DNA from: Faecalibacterium duncaniae
Lineage (GTDB): Bacteria; Bacillota; Clostridia; Oscillospirales; Ruminococcaceae
Assembly (NCBI RefSeq): GCF_010509575.1
Contig: NZ_CP048437.1
Location: forward strand, 2,108,001-2,172,000
Direction of reading: 5' to 3'
Length of the DNA: 64,000 nt
The stretch's first letter is position 1, and each line of letters opens with the position of its first letter. Shown here one piece after another: positions 51,827-62,700 of the stretch. The notes under the pieces were generated by a model. That model was not told the DNA's origin and ran no database searches. It saw only the letters and a program-made list of their open reading frames with translations. The translations under genes and the position numbers were made by a program.

Positions 51827-53114
51827 GGTTTATAATACTGCCGCAAATTATAAGCGTGTTCTGCAATATGATCCACTTTTGAAAGGGGCTATCCGAAAAA
51901 ATCTTCTGACCGAAAGAATCGACATTGTGAAGCCCCTCGGCTGGTATCGTGATAGCCCGACATTGACAGATGTGGATGTGAAATATCTGCTCCTATATTT
52001 TGAAGAAAACTATGGATTGACCGTAGAGAAGAAAATCATAGACGCAGTTGCGGTTATTGCCAATGAAAACCGTTACCACCCTGTCTGTGATTTTCTCAAT
52101 GCCCTGCAATGGGACGGAACAGAACGCATACGCTTCTGTCTGCACCGCTTTCTCGGTTCTGATACAGATGATTACACCTATGAAGCATTGAAGTTGTTTC
52201 TGCTGGGTGCTATCTCACGAGCCTTTAAGCCGGGGTGTAAATTTGAGGTAATGCTCTGTCTTGTAGGCGGTCAGGGAGCCGGAAAGTCCTCTTTCTTCCG
52301 TTTGCTTGCGATCAATGATGACTGGTTCTCTGATGACTTGAAAAAGCTGGATGATGAAAATGTGTACCGCAAAATGCAGGGGCATTGGATTATTGAAATG
52401 TCGGAAATGATTGCAACCGCTAACGCTAAGAGCATTGAAGAAATCAAGTCCTTTCTGAGCCGCCAAAAGGAAACCTATAAGATACCCTATGAAACACATC
52501 CGGCAGACAGAAAACGACAATGTGTGTTTGGAGGTTCTTCTAATACCCTTGACTTTCTTCCCCTTGACCGAACAGGCAACCGCCGCTTCGTTCCGGTTAT
52601 GGTCTATCCTGAAAGGGCTGAGGTTCATATTTTGGCGGATGAACAGGCTTCCAGAGAGTATATCAATCAGATGTGGGCAGAAGCTATGGAGATTTACAGA
52701 AGCGGCAATTTCCGTCTGAGATTCAGTCCGGCTATGAACGATTATCTGAAAGCCCACCAAAAGGACTTTATGCCGGAGGACACAAAGGCAGGACAGATTT
52801 TAGATTATCTGGAACGCTACTCCGGCAGCATAGTCTGCTCCAAACAGCTTTACAAAGAAGCACTGGGGCATGATTATGACGAACCGAAACAATGGGAACT
52901 GCGAGAGATCAATGACATTATGAATAACGCTGTCACAGGCTGGAGGGCGTTCAGCAATCCGAGGTATTTTCCAGAGCCTTACCGCCGACAAAAGGGCTGG
53001 GAGCGTATCAGGAACGACAACGAGCCTGACAACAGCATGGATGGTTTTCAAGAAATCCCGACAGAGGAAATGGAACAGTTAGGACTTCCGGAAGAATGGT
53101 TGAAGCAAAAATAA
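51738..53114 (+). CDS. VapE-like P-loop helicase of IME C
   Basis: 458 residues from TTG at 51738, with AAAGGAGG upstream. Walker A GGQGAGKSSF near 188, HWIIEMSEM near 235, GNRRFVPVMV near 290. Homologue of 32138-33532. Iteron-like repeats begin at its 3' end, so it likely unwinds the element's own origin. Confidence 0.9.
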   Translation: MNSELQNCQQTEPCTVEEIRNSLEQSEKGKVYNTAANYKRVLQYDPLLKGAIRKNLLTERIDIVKPLGWYRDSPTLTDVDVKYLLLYFEENYGLTVEKKIIDAVAVIANENRYHPVCDFLNALQWDGTERIRFCLHRFLGSDTDDYTYEALKLFLLGAISRAFKPGCKFEVMLCLVGGQGAGKSSFFRLLAINDDWFSDDLKKLDDENVYRKMQGHWIIEMSEMIATANAKSIEEIKSFLSRQKETYKIPYETHPADRKRQCVFGGSSNTLDFLPLDRTGNRRFVPVMVYPERAEVHILADEQASREYINQMWAEAMEIYRSGNFRLRFSPAMNDYLKAHQKDFMPEDTKAGQILDYLERYSGSIVCSKQLYKEALGHDYDEPKQWELREINDIMNNAVTGWRAFSNPRYFPEPYRRQKGWERIRNDNEPDNSMDGFQEIPTEEMEQLGLPEEWLKQK

Positions 53115-53340
53115 AAGCCCGTTGTCGCTTCGGTTGTCGAGCCGGTTGTCGGTCTGGTTGTCGGGCAAAAATCCCGAAAGCCTTGATATTGCGGCACTTT
53201 TCCCTCTCTGACAACCATGACAACCAATATTATAAAGAAAAAGAAAATAGTAAAAAGATAGTATTGCCCGATAAAGAAAAAAGGTTTTCTGATGTCCGTT
53301 GTCGGAACTTCGTTGTCAGACCTTTCCTTGTCGGGCTTTT
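53111..53340. other. Candidate replication origin (iterons) of IME C
   Basis: GTTGTC occurs at 53121, 53133, 53145 and 53157, exactly 12 bp apart. Two inverted GACAACC copies (53210, 53219) precede an AT-rich tract (about 53226-53292), after which GTTGTC recurs at 53298 and 53312. Same layout as in IME B, beside the primase and helicase genes. Confidence 0.62.
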
Positions 53341-53362
53341 TTCATTTAAGGAGGAATATCGT

Positions 53363-53560
53363 ATGACAAATATTGTGAACAGTACACTACCCACCCCAAA
53401 TAACCATTCGGAGAAAAATAAACCGGATGGAGTTTTTGTGATTAAGCAAGGCAAAACAAATTATAAAGTCAAAGTGTTTTTTGACCATAGTAGCGGTTTG
53501 ACTGCTGAGGACAGATTGAAACGCATTATTCAGGCAGAAGCAGAGAGAGAATCTGCGTAA
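53363..53560 (+). CDS. TnpW-like small transposon protein
   Basis: 65 residues; FVIKQGKTNYKVKVFFDHSSG then AEDRLKRIIQAEAE matches the TnpW pattern also seen at 14679-14858. AAGGAGG precedes ATG at 53363. It lies 46 bp before the right end; possible excision accessory. Confidence 0.65.
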   Translation: MTNIVNSTLPTPNNHSEKNKPDGVFVIKQGKTNYKVKVFFDHSSGLTAEDRLKRIIQAEAERESA

Positions 53561-53588
53561 ATAATATGAAAAATATCCACGCACCCCC

Positions 53589-53606
53589 TTGACAAAAGCT
53601 TTCAGA
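53589..53606 (+). promoter_or_regulatory. Right-end outward TTGACA of IME C
   Basis: TTGACA (53589-53594) lies 12 bp from the end of the GA core. The end sequence CTTGACAAAA...TTCA is shared with IME A (20482-20498). Circularisation pairs it with 43836-43841. Confidence 0.68.
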
Positions 53607-54270
53607 GGACACCCTGCTGCACGCTATGGAAACCGCCAGTGCCGACAGTATACCGGAGGGCGTGGAACGTCAGGGCATCGGCACCCCGGCAACCAGAGCG
53701 GCTACTATCGAAAAACTGGTGCAGAAGGGTTTTCTGGAGCGCAAGGGCACCAAGAAAACCAAGGTGCTGCTGCCCACCGACAAGGGAAAGGACCTCATCA
53801 CCGTGATGCCCGAAGCAATCCAATCCCCGGAAATGACCGCCGATTGGGAAACAAAACTGCTGCAAATCGAACATGGCGAAATGGAGCCGGGTGAATTTAT
53901 GACTGAAATCAAAGAGATGATTTCCTCGCTGGTAACGACCACCGAGGCTGCGAAAGGAGCGAATGCGCTTATGAAAAACAAAATTATTGGTGTCTGCCCG
54001 AACTGCGGGAAGCCTGTCGTGGAGCGTGAAAAGGGCTGGTTCTGCGAGAACCGGGAGTGCCGTTTCGTGCTGTGGAAGGACAATGCGTTCTTCAAGCGTC
54101 TGGGCAAGCGGCTGGACGCTCATGTGGCAGACAAGCTGCTGCGGGACGGCAGGGTCCGGCTGAAGGACTGCAAGAGTGTTAAGGGCAAAACCTACAATGC
54201 CACCGTGCTGCTGGGCACCGAGACCGATGGCCGTAGCAAGTTTTCTCTGGAATTTGAAGGTGGGTGCTGA
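53605..54270 (+). pseudogene. topB: DNA topoisomerase III, 3' fragment
   Basis: Resumes in frame as EDTLLHAMETASADSIPEGVERQGIGTPATRA, the conserved C-terminal core, and ends with a zinc ribbon (CPNCGKPVVEREKGWFCENREC) and a basic segment. It completes 42422-43830. Alone it cannot cleave DNA, because the active Tyr is in the other part. Confidence 0.92.
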
Positions 54271-55157
54271 TGGAACAAACCAAAGAAGCTGTTTATCTCA
54301 TCAATGACGACAAATACTTGCATCTGCGAGAGAATGGCGCAGGCGTTGGCTTTGCCACCTACAACAAGGTAACTGGTGAGCCGCTGGAAAGCGGGCAGAT
54401 CTCGGAAAAGAACCTGCCGCCCGATGGACGGAACGCCATTCCTGCTGCCCGGAACTGGTATCTGTTTGAATTTTCGGACGATGACCGCAAGGTCATCCAA
54501 CAGGAAAGCGTAAAGATCCTCGAAAATATCCCACAGGCGGGCATCGGCAGACGGCGCATCTGGGAGCCGGAAACGCTGCCGAAGGATATTCGTCTCATCA
54601 ACAGCCACTATGATGACCTCTATCGCATTCCAGATGGCGGCGTGATTCAGGTGGATTACCCGGATGGGCACAGTTTTACGGCACGGGTGGAACATCTGGA
54701 TGATTATCACTTTGACATGGGCGGTTTGGGCAATGTGTTCCACATCTGCCAGTTTGCCGAAGTCATGGAACGGAACCATGCCGACTTCTACCCGGAAATT
54801 CAGACACAGGACGAGCAGGCTGCATGGGAACTGGGCGGCAAAGGCTATCTTGCCATCCAGTCCTGTGAGGATGGATGGGACTACACCCTCTACCACAGCG
54901 ATTATTCTGTGATGGACGGTGGGCAGTTGGATGCCCCGGAACTGACCATTCAGGAAGCCCGTGAGCAGATTCTGGAAGCACACCACATGGAAAAGGGCCG
55001 GCGGCTACTGCAGGACTACGATGCCGTTATGGACAAAGTTGCGGAAGCCGAGGAACTGAGTGCAGACCATCGCCCTTCCACACTGGAAAAGCTGGCAGAA
55101 CTGGCAAGTGATACGTCTGCGCCAAAATCGTCTGCACGTTCTGCGCCGGAACTGTGA
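54270..55157 (+). CDS. ICE accessory protein of unknown function
   Basis: 295 residues; its ATG overlaps the topB TGA. N-terminal part KEAVYLINDDKYLHLRENGAGVGFATYN, middle HYDDLYRIPDGGVIQVDYPDGHSFTARVEHLDDYHF, helical C-terminus. It resembles accessory proteins with large-polyvalent-protein-associated domains found after topB in such ICEs, but I cannot name the family with certainty. Confidence 0.75.
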   Translation: MEQTKEAVYLINDDKYLHLRENGAGVGFATYNKVTGEPLESGQISEKNLPPDGRNAIPAARNWYLFEFSDDDRKVIQQESVKILENIPQAGIGRRRIWEPETLPKDIRLINSHYDDLYRIPDGGVIQVDYPDGHSFTARVEHLDDYHFDMGGLGNVFHICQFAEVMERNHADFYPEIQTQDEQAAWELGGKGYLAIQSCEDGWDYTLYHSDYSVMDGGQLDAPELTIQEAREQILEAHHMEKGRRLLQDYDAVMDKVAEAEELSADHRPSTLEKLAELASDTSAPKSSARSAPEL

Positions 55158-55165
55158 GGTGGACG

Positions 55166-55681
55166 ATGCAGCAAAAATGGAACCAGAATTTTGACGGTGA
55201 ACCCATGACGGACATCCCGCAGAAGTTTCTGAACGCGGGGTGCGATGTTTATATGGTGATGCAGCTGCGGCATGACGAAAAAATCCTTGATGAAAGATTT
55301 GCTTCTATGCGGGAGTTGAATCGTCGAGGCAAAACGCCCGACCCGGAGCATTACGAGGTCACCTACTATGCTGATCTGCCCGCCATGTGGCAGGATGTGC
55401 CGAACAACGAGATTTTGGAAGAACTATTTCAGATGTTCAACCTCTCCCGTCCGCAGGATTTTGAGGGACACAGCCTGTCGGTCAGCGATGTGATCGCGCT
55501 TAAACGCAATGGCGAGGTGTCTGTGCATTATGTGGACAGCATCGGCTTCAAAGATTTACAGGGGTTTCTGGATAAAAAGCTGGAACGTGCTTCGGTTCTG
55601 ATGAATCTCAGGGAAAAGTGCGATGCCCCGGAGTGCAATCCAACTGGATGCCGGAAAGCGAGGGATGGCCATGAACTTTGA
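55166..55681 (+). CDS. YodL-domain protein
   Basis: 171 residues. YMVMQLRHDEKILDERFASMRELNRRG and the signature DFEGHSLSVSDVIALKRNGEVSVHYVDSIGFKDL define the YodL domain. ATG at 55166 is just downstream of the previous stop. Often encoded before TTRAP in these ICEs; role unknown. Confidence 0.82.
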   Translation: MQQKWNQNFDGEPMTDIPQKFLNAGCDVYMVMQLRHDEKILDERFASMRELNRRGKTPDPEHYEVTYYADLPAMWQDVPNNEILEELFQMFNLSRPQDFEGHSLSVSDVIALKRNGEVSVHYVDSIGFKDLQGFLDKKLERASVLMNLREKCDAPECNPTGCRKARDGHEL

Positions 55682-55874
55682 CCATGAAGAACTGATGCTG
55701 ATGATGCTCTACAACACCGGCACCCGGCTGGGGCTTATCCACGAACTGCGGCTCATGCAGTGCTACCCGATGCCCGATGAAACCGCCCTGCGGGAACTGT
55801 CGGAGGGTGTTATCGAAAAGTTGAAACTGCTGACCGATGCAGAGTTTGCCGAATTGGAATTTCCCCCGGACTGA
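55671..55874 (+). CDS. Transposon-transfer assisting (TTRAP) family protein
   Basis: 67 residues, NFDHEELMLMMLYNTGTRLGLIHELRLMQ...LTDAEFAELEF. It matches the TTRAP family found before the methylase-helicase in conjugative transposons. It overlaps the yodL-like gene by 11 nt. A 16-nt GC palindrome (about 55880-55895) follows. Confidence 0.82.
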   Translation: MNFDHEELMLMMLYNTGTRLGLIHELRLMQCYPMPDETALRELSEGVIEKLKLLTDAEFAELEFPPD

Positions 55875-55908
55875 CTTTTGCCGCCCGCGGGCGGCGTACA
55901 TAGGCTCT

Positions 55909-55936
55909 TTTACAATGGGATTCGGTGTGGTATACT
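55909..55936 (+). promoter_or_regulatory. Promoter of the peptidase E cargo gene
   Basis: TTTACA (55909-55914), 16 bp, TATACT (55931-55936), 37 bp before the start codon. Confidence 0.7.
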
Positions 55937-55973
55937 GAACTCGACAAATCGGAGTTTGACGAGGTAAAAGAAT

Positions 55974-56591
55974 ATGAATGGAAAACATCTATTTCTTACA
56001 TCTGCAGGGTTGACCGATAAGATGAAAGAGAAATTCTTTGATATTATTGGAAAGTGTCCGAAGGATGTGAAAGTGCTTTATATTCCAACAGCTGGCATTG
56101 AAACAGATGGTGCAAGAGAGTCGCTTGCAATATGTTTTCATGAACTCTTTCTAATGGGAATTCAGTACGAAAATATATTAGTGTACAATCTGGAATTAAT
56201 TCTTTCAAAAGACTATCAAAGAACCTATTCTTCGTATGTTACAACCCCGTTTATGCTTACAAGGCTATTAACTTTTGAAGAATTAAACCAATTTGATGCT
56301 GTTTTTGTCAGTGGTGGTGATGTATCTGTGCTTTGTCGTGAAATGTCTAGAACTGGTTTTGATAGAATACTTAATAATGCAATTAAAAACGGACTTATAT
56401 ATGTCGGAATCAGTGCAGGAAGTATGTATGCGGCGGGAAATTTAACAGATGGATTACATATTATTGACAATCCTATTATCCCCCATTGGAATGGTTCTGA
56501 AACAACAGTATTACCGAACGGCAAAGATGAGATTAAGCTTGCTGATGGAAAAGCTGTTTATGTAGAGGATAATTACATGAGTGTAATATGA
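55974..56591 (+). CDS. Peptidase E-like (S51) cargo protein
   Basis: 205 residues, AT-rich. Type 1 glutamine-amidotransferase fold with the nucleophile in GISAGSMYAAGN (Ser near 145) and VLYIPTAG and FVSGGDV loops. Peptidase E cleaves N-terminal Asp-X peptides; cyanophycinase relatives share the fold, so the substrate is open. With its own promoter and terminator and different composition it is an insertion between backbone genes TTRAP and methylase-helicase. Confidence 0.82.
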   Translation: MNGKHLFLTSAGLTDKMKEKFFDIIGKCPKDVKVLYIPTAGIETDGARESLAICFHELFLMGIQYENILVYNLELILSKDYQRTYSSYVTTPFMLTRLLTFEELNQFDAVFVSGGDVSVLCREMSRTGFDRILNNAIKNGLIYVGISAGSMYAAGNLTDGLHIIDNPIIPHWNGSETTVLPNGKDEIKLADGKAVYVEDNYMSVI

Positions 56592-56734
56592 TGCACATGT
56601 AGGATTAGTCAAATTCCAGTTTGTCGATGGTTGTCAACTAGGATAGTGTCATAAGCTATTGCTCCGAAAATTTTTCATAACCCGCAAGAAAGTGGTCTTG
56701 ATAGAATACTTTCATAAAATACCTTAGATTCCAT

Positions 56735-56769
56735 AAGCGAGTGACCTGAAAAGGCCGCTCGCTTTTTTG
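56735..56769 (+). terminator. Terminator after the peptidase E gene
   Basis: AAGCGAG (56735-56741) pairs with CTCGCTT (56758-56764), then T6. It precedes the methylase-helicase start by 30 bp. The 140 bp before it hold no recognisable gene. Confidence 0.8.
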
Positions 56770-56798
56770 TTTACAACGAGATTGAAGGGAGGAACGCT

Positions 56799-59700
56799 AT
56801 GCCAAGCAAAACCGAAGAATACCTCGCCCTTGCCCAGCGCACAGCCAACGGCTTGACCCGGTATTGGGAAAACTGGACGGACTACCTGACCACTGCATCC
56901 CGGCTGTACAAGTACAGCTTTGCAGACCAGCTCATGATCTACGCCCAGCGGCCTGATGCCACTGCCTGCGCCAGCTTCGACATCTGGAACAATCGCATGA
57001 ACCGCTATGTCCGGCGCGGCTCCAAGGGCATCGCACTGTTAGACCAGTCCAGCAGTGTGCCGCGTCTGCACTATGTCTTTGATGTGAGCGACACCGGGGT
57101 GCGCCGCAATTCCCGTGACCCGGAGATGTGGCAGTACAATGACGACCTGAAACAGCCGGTTTCGGAAATGTTGAGCAAGACCTACGGCATCAGCGGGGAG
57201 CGTGTCAGCCAGCAGCTTGCCGATGTTGCCGGGAAACTGGTGGTGGATTACTGGGACAACAACGGCGGCGACATTCGTGCCATCGTTGACGGTTCGCTGC
57301 TGATGGATTATGATGATGCCGGGGTGGAGATGCAGTTCAAAAGCGCAGCAGCAATCAGCGTCACCTACACGCTGCTGGAACGCTGCGGGTTTGAGCCTGC
57401 CGGGTGGTTCGACAAGGACGATTTTCAGGCAATCTACAATTTTTCCACCCCGGACAGTGTCTACGCCCTCGGCGCAGCCGTCAGCGACATGAGCCGGGAG
57501 GTGCTGCGGAACATTGAGCGCACCGTAAAAACCACCATTCGCCGCCGCAATATAGAAAGGAGCCAATATGAATACGAACAGCAGGAACGTGACCTACTCG
57601 ACCGTCGGGGACTACCAACTCCCGAACCTGACCCTGAACCAGCCCCGGAAGCCGCTGGGCAAGTACGGCAGGCTGCGCCGGACGTACCTGATGAACCATC
57701 GCCCGGTGCTGTACCACACGATGCTCCTGAACGGGAGCCTGTACCCGCACCTGATGGAGGTGGAGCAGACGGCAGAGAGCCAGATGCAGCAGACCATGGA
57801 GCAGCTTCTGAAACAGAACCCGGCCCCGGACAAGGAGAGCCGGCAGATGGCGTGGGTGCAGCACATGAACAGCCTGAAAGCGCAAGCCGAGGAACTGGTG
57901 CTGACGGAACTGATCTACAGCTAAGTTTCTTCGATGCCCACATCCCTACCGAAGCTGAACAAATTGGAAAAATCGACCAAGCGGAGAGCGAAAAATTGCC
58001 CTCCGCTTTTGTTTTGTCGCAGGCTGAAATCGAAAACGAATTGCGTAAGCACGGTTCAGGGTTTGCAGGCGGTAAGCAGCGGATCATCGAACTGTACCAG
58101 ACACAGCCCGACCGCAAACTCCGCGCTAAAGCATTGGCGAAAGAGTACGGCATCGGCGGACATTCGCAGGATTTTCTGGATGGCAGCAGCGGTTTTGTAA
58201 ATCATGATGGAAAAGGACTTGAATTTGACCACTACCCGGATCATCAAAAGGTTACGTTAAGCTGGACACAGGTCGAGAAATACATCGACCTGATGATTCA
58301 GTCTGACCGCTACCTGACCGATAAGGAAAAAGAGCATCGTGCCGCCGTGCAGGAAGCGGAACGACAGCTCCCAATGCTGGATGGTGATGCCGCTGCCGAA
58401 TACAATGCTCTGAAAGAGCAGTACCCCAATACCCTGATTGGCTTTGAACTGGGCGGATATTTTCTGTTCTATGACAAAGATGCAATCACTGTAAAGGAAG
58501 TTTTTCGTTCTAATTTGCTGTCACAGGAAAATGCGCTGGGAAAAGTCAAAGTGACCGGCTTTTTGCGCAGAGAGTGGGTAGCAAAATCGCAGAAGCTGTG
58601 GGCCGAGGGCAACAGCATCTATCTGGCTGGACAAGGCGAAGATGGCACCCACCACCAGACAAAATATCTGCGAGAGGAAGATTATCTGCCGATCGGCATC
58701 ATCATCAAGCTAGATGGCCGGGATTTCCGTGTGGATCACGTCAACTTCATGTTCAAATCCGTCAGCTTGCAGGACATGGACTTGACCAACAGCGGACAGC
58801 CCATCTTCCGGGTTGAACGGTTGCCCAATATCCGGGAACTGTATGAGCAGCAGCAGGATGAAATTATTGACGTTTCTCCTGAAAAGGCTGTTGATTACAA
58901 GGTCGGTGACGAAGTTGTTGTTGACCTTCCCACCCGAACCATCGAAGGCAAAATCGGCTATGTAGGCGAAATGGATGTTCGCATCGACACCAGCGCGCAT
59001 GGGCAGTCGTGGGATAACGAGGTACTCAACAAGCAGCAATTCGAGGACGGTCTGCGGCGGGATGAACCTACACCTGATGAGGAACTGGACAAGTTGCCTA
59101 TCTCTGTGGAGGTCAATGGCGAGTGGCAGACCTTTCCGGATGCTGCTGCCGCAGACGAAGCCCTGAACTCTGAACCGATGCCGGAAGCCGCAGGAAATTT
59201 TCACATCACGGATGATGATTTGGGTGTCGGAGGTCCTAAGCAGAAGTACGCCCGGAACATCGAAGCCATCCGTACCCTGTTCCGGTTGGAGCAGGAGCAC
59301 CGGGGTGCCACCGCCGAGGAGCAGCAGGTGCTTTCCCAGTATGTGGGCTGGGGCGGTTTGGCAGATGCCTTTGACCCGGATAAGGATAACTGGGCAAAAG
59401 AGTATATGGAACTGAAAGGGCTGCTCTCCGAGGATGAATACGCCGCCGCCCGTTCCAGCACCCTGAACGCCCACTACACCTCCCCGGTAGTGATTCGTTC
59501 TATTTATGATGCGGTCGAGAAGATGGGCTTCCAGTCTGGCAACATCTTGGAACCGTCCATGGGTGTGGGCAACTTCTTCGGAATGTTGCCCACCAGCATG
59601 GCAGACAGCCGCTTGTACGGCGTGGAGTTGGACAGCATCACCGGGCGCATTGCGAAAAAACTGTACCCGCAGGCTGATATTACCGTGGCTGGCTTTGAGA

Positions 59701-62700
59701 CTACCGACCGCCGCGATTTTTATGATCTTGCGGTGGGCAACGTGCCTTTCGGTCAGTACAAGGTCAACGATAAGGCGTACAACAAGCTGGGATTTTCTAT
59801 CCACAATTATTTCTTTGCGAAAGCCATCGACCAAGTGCGTCCGGGCGGCGTGGTGGCATTCGTCACCAGCCGTTACACCATGGACAGCAAGGACAGCACC
59901 GCCCGCAAGCACATGGCAGAGCGTGCTGATTTGTTGGGTGCAATTCGTCTGCCGAATAATGCGTTTAAGGCTAATGCAGGCACCGAGGTCGTTTCGGACA
60001 TCATCTTCCTGCAAAAGCGTGACCGCCCTGCGGACATCGAACCCACATGGGTGCAGTTGGGGCAGACCGAAAATGGCTTCAATGTCAACCAGTACTTTGT
60101 AGATCATCCAGAAATGATTCTGGGACAGCTTACTCTGGAAAGCACCCAGTACGGTCATGATCTGACCGTTGCGCCCCTTGAGGGCACCAGCCTTGCCGAT
60201 CAGCTTGCCGAGGCGGTGCAGCACATCGAGGGTCAGTACACCGCAGCAGAGATTGCCGCCCCAGATGTTGCCGATGTGGAAGCGCAGCGCAAAACGCTGC
60301 CCGCAGACCCCGCTGTGAAGAATTTCTCGTATGCTGTGGTGGATGGTGAGATTTACTACCGCGAGAACTCCATCATGACGCAGATCGAACTGTCCGATAA
60401 TGCCAAAGGCCGTGTAGCTGGTATGGTGGAGTTGCGGCAGATCGTCAACGAACTGATTCAGCAGCAGTTGAATGACTACCCGGACGAGGATATCAAGGCA
60501 ACACAGGAGCGTTTGAACGCCGCCTATGATGCCTTTACCGCAAAATACGGTCTGATCAACGATAAGAAAAATGCCCGCCTGTTCGATGATGACAGCTCCT
60601 ACTATCTGCTCTGTTCATTGGAAAATCTGGATGAGAATAAAAATCTCAAATCTAAAGCGGATATGTTCACCAAGCGGACGATTCGCCCGGAACGTGTTGT
60701 CACCAGTGTGGATACCCCCAGCGAAGCACTGGCGATATCCATCGGGGAACACGGCAAGGTCGATTTGCCTTATATGGCTGACCTGTTGGGTACACCCGGT
60801 GATTATGGGCGTATCACCACCGAGCTGTCTGGTGTGATCTTCAAAGATCCCGCCGCCGATGCAGACGACCCTGAAGCCGGCTGGCAGACGGCGGACGAAT
60901 ATCTTTCCGGTAATGTGCGCGATAAACTGCGCATGGCACAACTTGCTGCAGAAAGCCGCCCGGAGTTCAGGGTCAATGTGGATGCGCTGACCAAGGCGCA
61001 GCCCAAAGATCTGGAGGCATCTGAAATTGACGTGCGGCTGGGTGCCACATGGCTTGATCCCTCTATCGTGCAGCAGTTCATGATGGAAACTTTTCAGCCG
61101 CCCTATCGTATCCGCTACAACAATGCCATTACCGTCCGCTACTCTCCTTATACTTCCGAATGGAGGATCAGCAATAAATCTGCTACCGGCTTTGGTGACA
61201 TTATGGCTACTGAAACCTACGGTACCCGCCGAGCCAACGCTTACAAGATTTTGGAGGACACCTTAAATTTGCGTGACAGCCGCGTTTATGATACCATCGT
61301 GGAGGATGGCAAGGAAAAGCGCGTGCTGAATCAGAACGAAACCACCCTCGCCCAGCAGAAACAGCAGGCTATCAAGGACGCTTTTGCTGGCTGGGTCTGG
61401 AAAGACCCGCAGCGACGCGCCTTACTGGTAAAGAAGTACAACGAGCTTTTTAACAGCACTCGGCCCCGTGAGTATGATGGTTCCCACATTCATTTTGTGG
61501 GCATGAATCCAGAGATCAATTTGCGAGAGCATCAGCGCAATGCGGTTGCCCATGTGCTGTATGGGTACAACACCCTTTTGGCGCACGAAGTCGGTGCCGG
61601 CAAGAGTTTTGAGATGGCGGCTTCCGCTATGGAACTGAAACGTCTGGGCTTGTGTCAGAAAAGTCTTTTTGTCGTGCCAAATCATTTGACGGAACAATGG
61701 GCCAGCGAGTTTTTACGCCTGTACCCCAATGCAAAGCTGCTGGTTACCAGCAAAAAAGATTTTGAACCCGCTAATCGCAAAAAATTCTGTGCGAGAATTG
61801 CGACCGGCGACTACGACGCAGTGATCATCGGACACAGCCAGTTTGAAAAGATACCCTTGTCCGCAGAACGACAGGAGCGTTTGATTCAGGAACAGATGGA
61901 TGAAATCGAGGAGGCCATCGAAGAAGCGAAAGCACAGGTTGGTGAGCATTTCACGGTAAAGCAGCTGGAAAAACTGCGTAAGTCTCTGAAACAGAAACTG
62001 GAGAAGCTGCAAGGCGCAGACCGTAAAGATGATGTGGTTACGTTTGAGCAATTGGGCGTAGACAGGTTATTTGTGGACGAAAGCCAAAATTATAAGAACT
62101 TGTTCTTATATACAAAGATGCGGAATGTGGCTGGCTTGAGCACATCCGAAGCGCAAAAATCCTCCGATATGTTTGGAAAATGCCGCTACCTCGATGAGAT
62201 CACCGGAGGCCGTGGTGTTATTTTTGCGACAGGCACCCCTATCAGCAACAGCATGACCGAGATGTACACCCTCATGCGCTATCTCCAGTACAACACCTTG
62301 CAACAGAAAGGACTGACCCATTTTGATGCGTGGGCATCCACCTTCGGTGAGACAACCACGGCCATTGAACTTGCGCCCGAAGGTACCGGATACCGTGCAC
62401 GCACCCGGTTCGCTAAGTTCTTCAACCTTCCTGAACTGATGGCGATGTTCAAAGAAGCGGCGGATATCAAGACCAGCGACCAGCTTCATCTCCCGGTGCC
62501 TGATGCAAAATTTGAGACGGTAGTGGTCAAGCCTTCGGAAATCCAACAGGACATGGTGCAGGCGTTGAGCGAACGTGCAGCCGAAGTCCACAGCGGTTCT
62601 GTTGACCCTTCTGTGGATAATATGTTGAAAATTACGTCGGATGGCCGCAAAATTGGTCTTGACCAGCGGTTGATGAACTCGGCTTTGCCCGATGACCCCA

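Larger units (their letters stand above)
43831..53606 (+). mobile_element. IME C: 9.8-kb Tn4451-like mobilisable element in topB
   Basis: The left junction ...TTTACC-GA and the right junction ...TTTCA-GA-GGACACC share GA, the core dinucleotide known for Tn4451 and Tn5397. Removing the element restores SPPKHFTEDTLLHAMETA. Contents: TnpX-like recombinase, tnpV, two small genes, two membrane or exported cargo genes between repeats, oriT, MOBV relaxase, lipoprotein, CHC2 primase, VapE helicase, iterons and a tnpW-like gene. Confidence 0.92.

Noticed and set aside
53111..53340. CRISPR array
   Set aside because: The repeats are 6-9 bp at 12-bp period with no spacers of 30 bp or more and no cas genes in the window.
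57568..57924. tnpV as a spurious ORF within the helicase gene
   Set aside because: Full-length similarity to two TnpV proteins and a ribosome site argue that it is real.
58710..60224. 504-codon minus-strand open frame
   Set aside because: Antisense shadow of the methylase-helicase gene, without protein family features.
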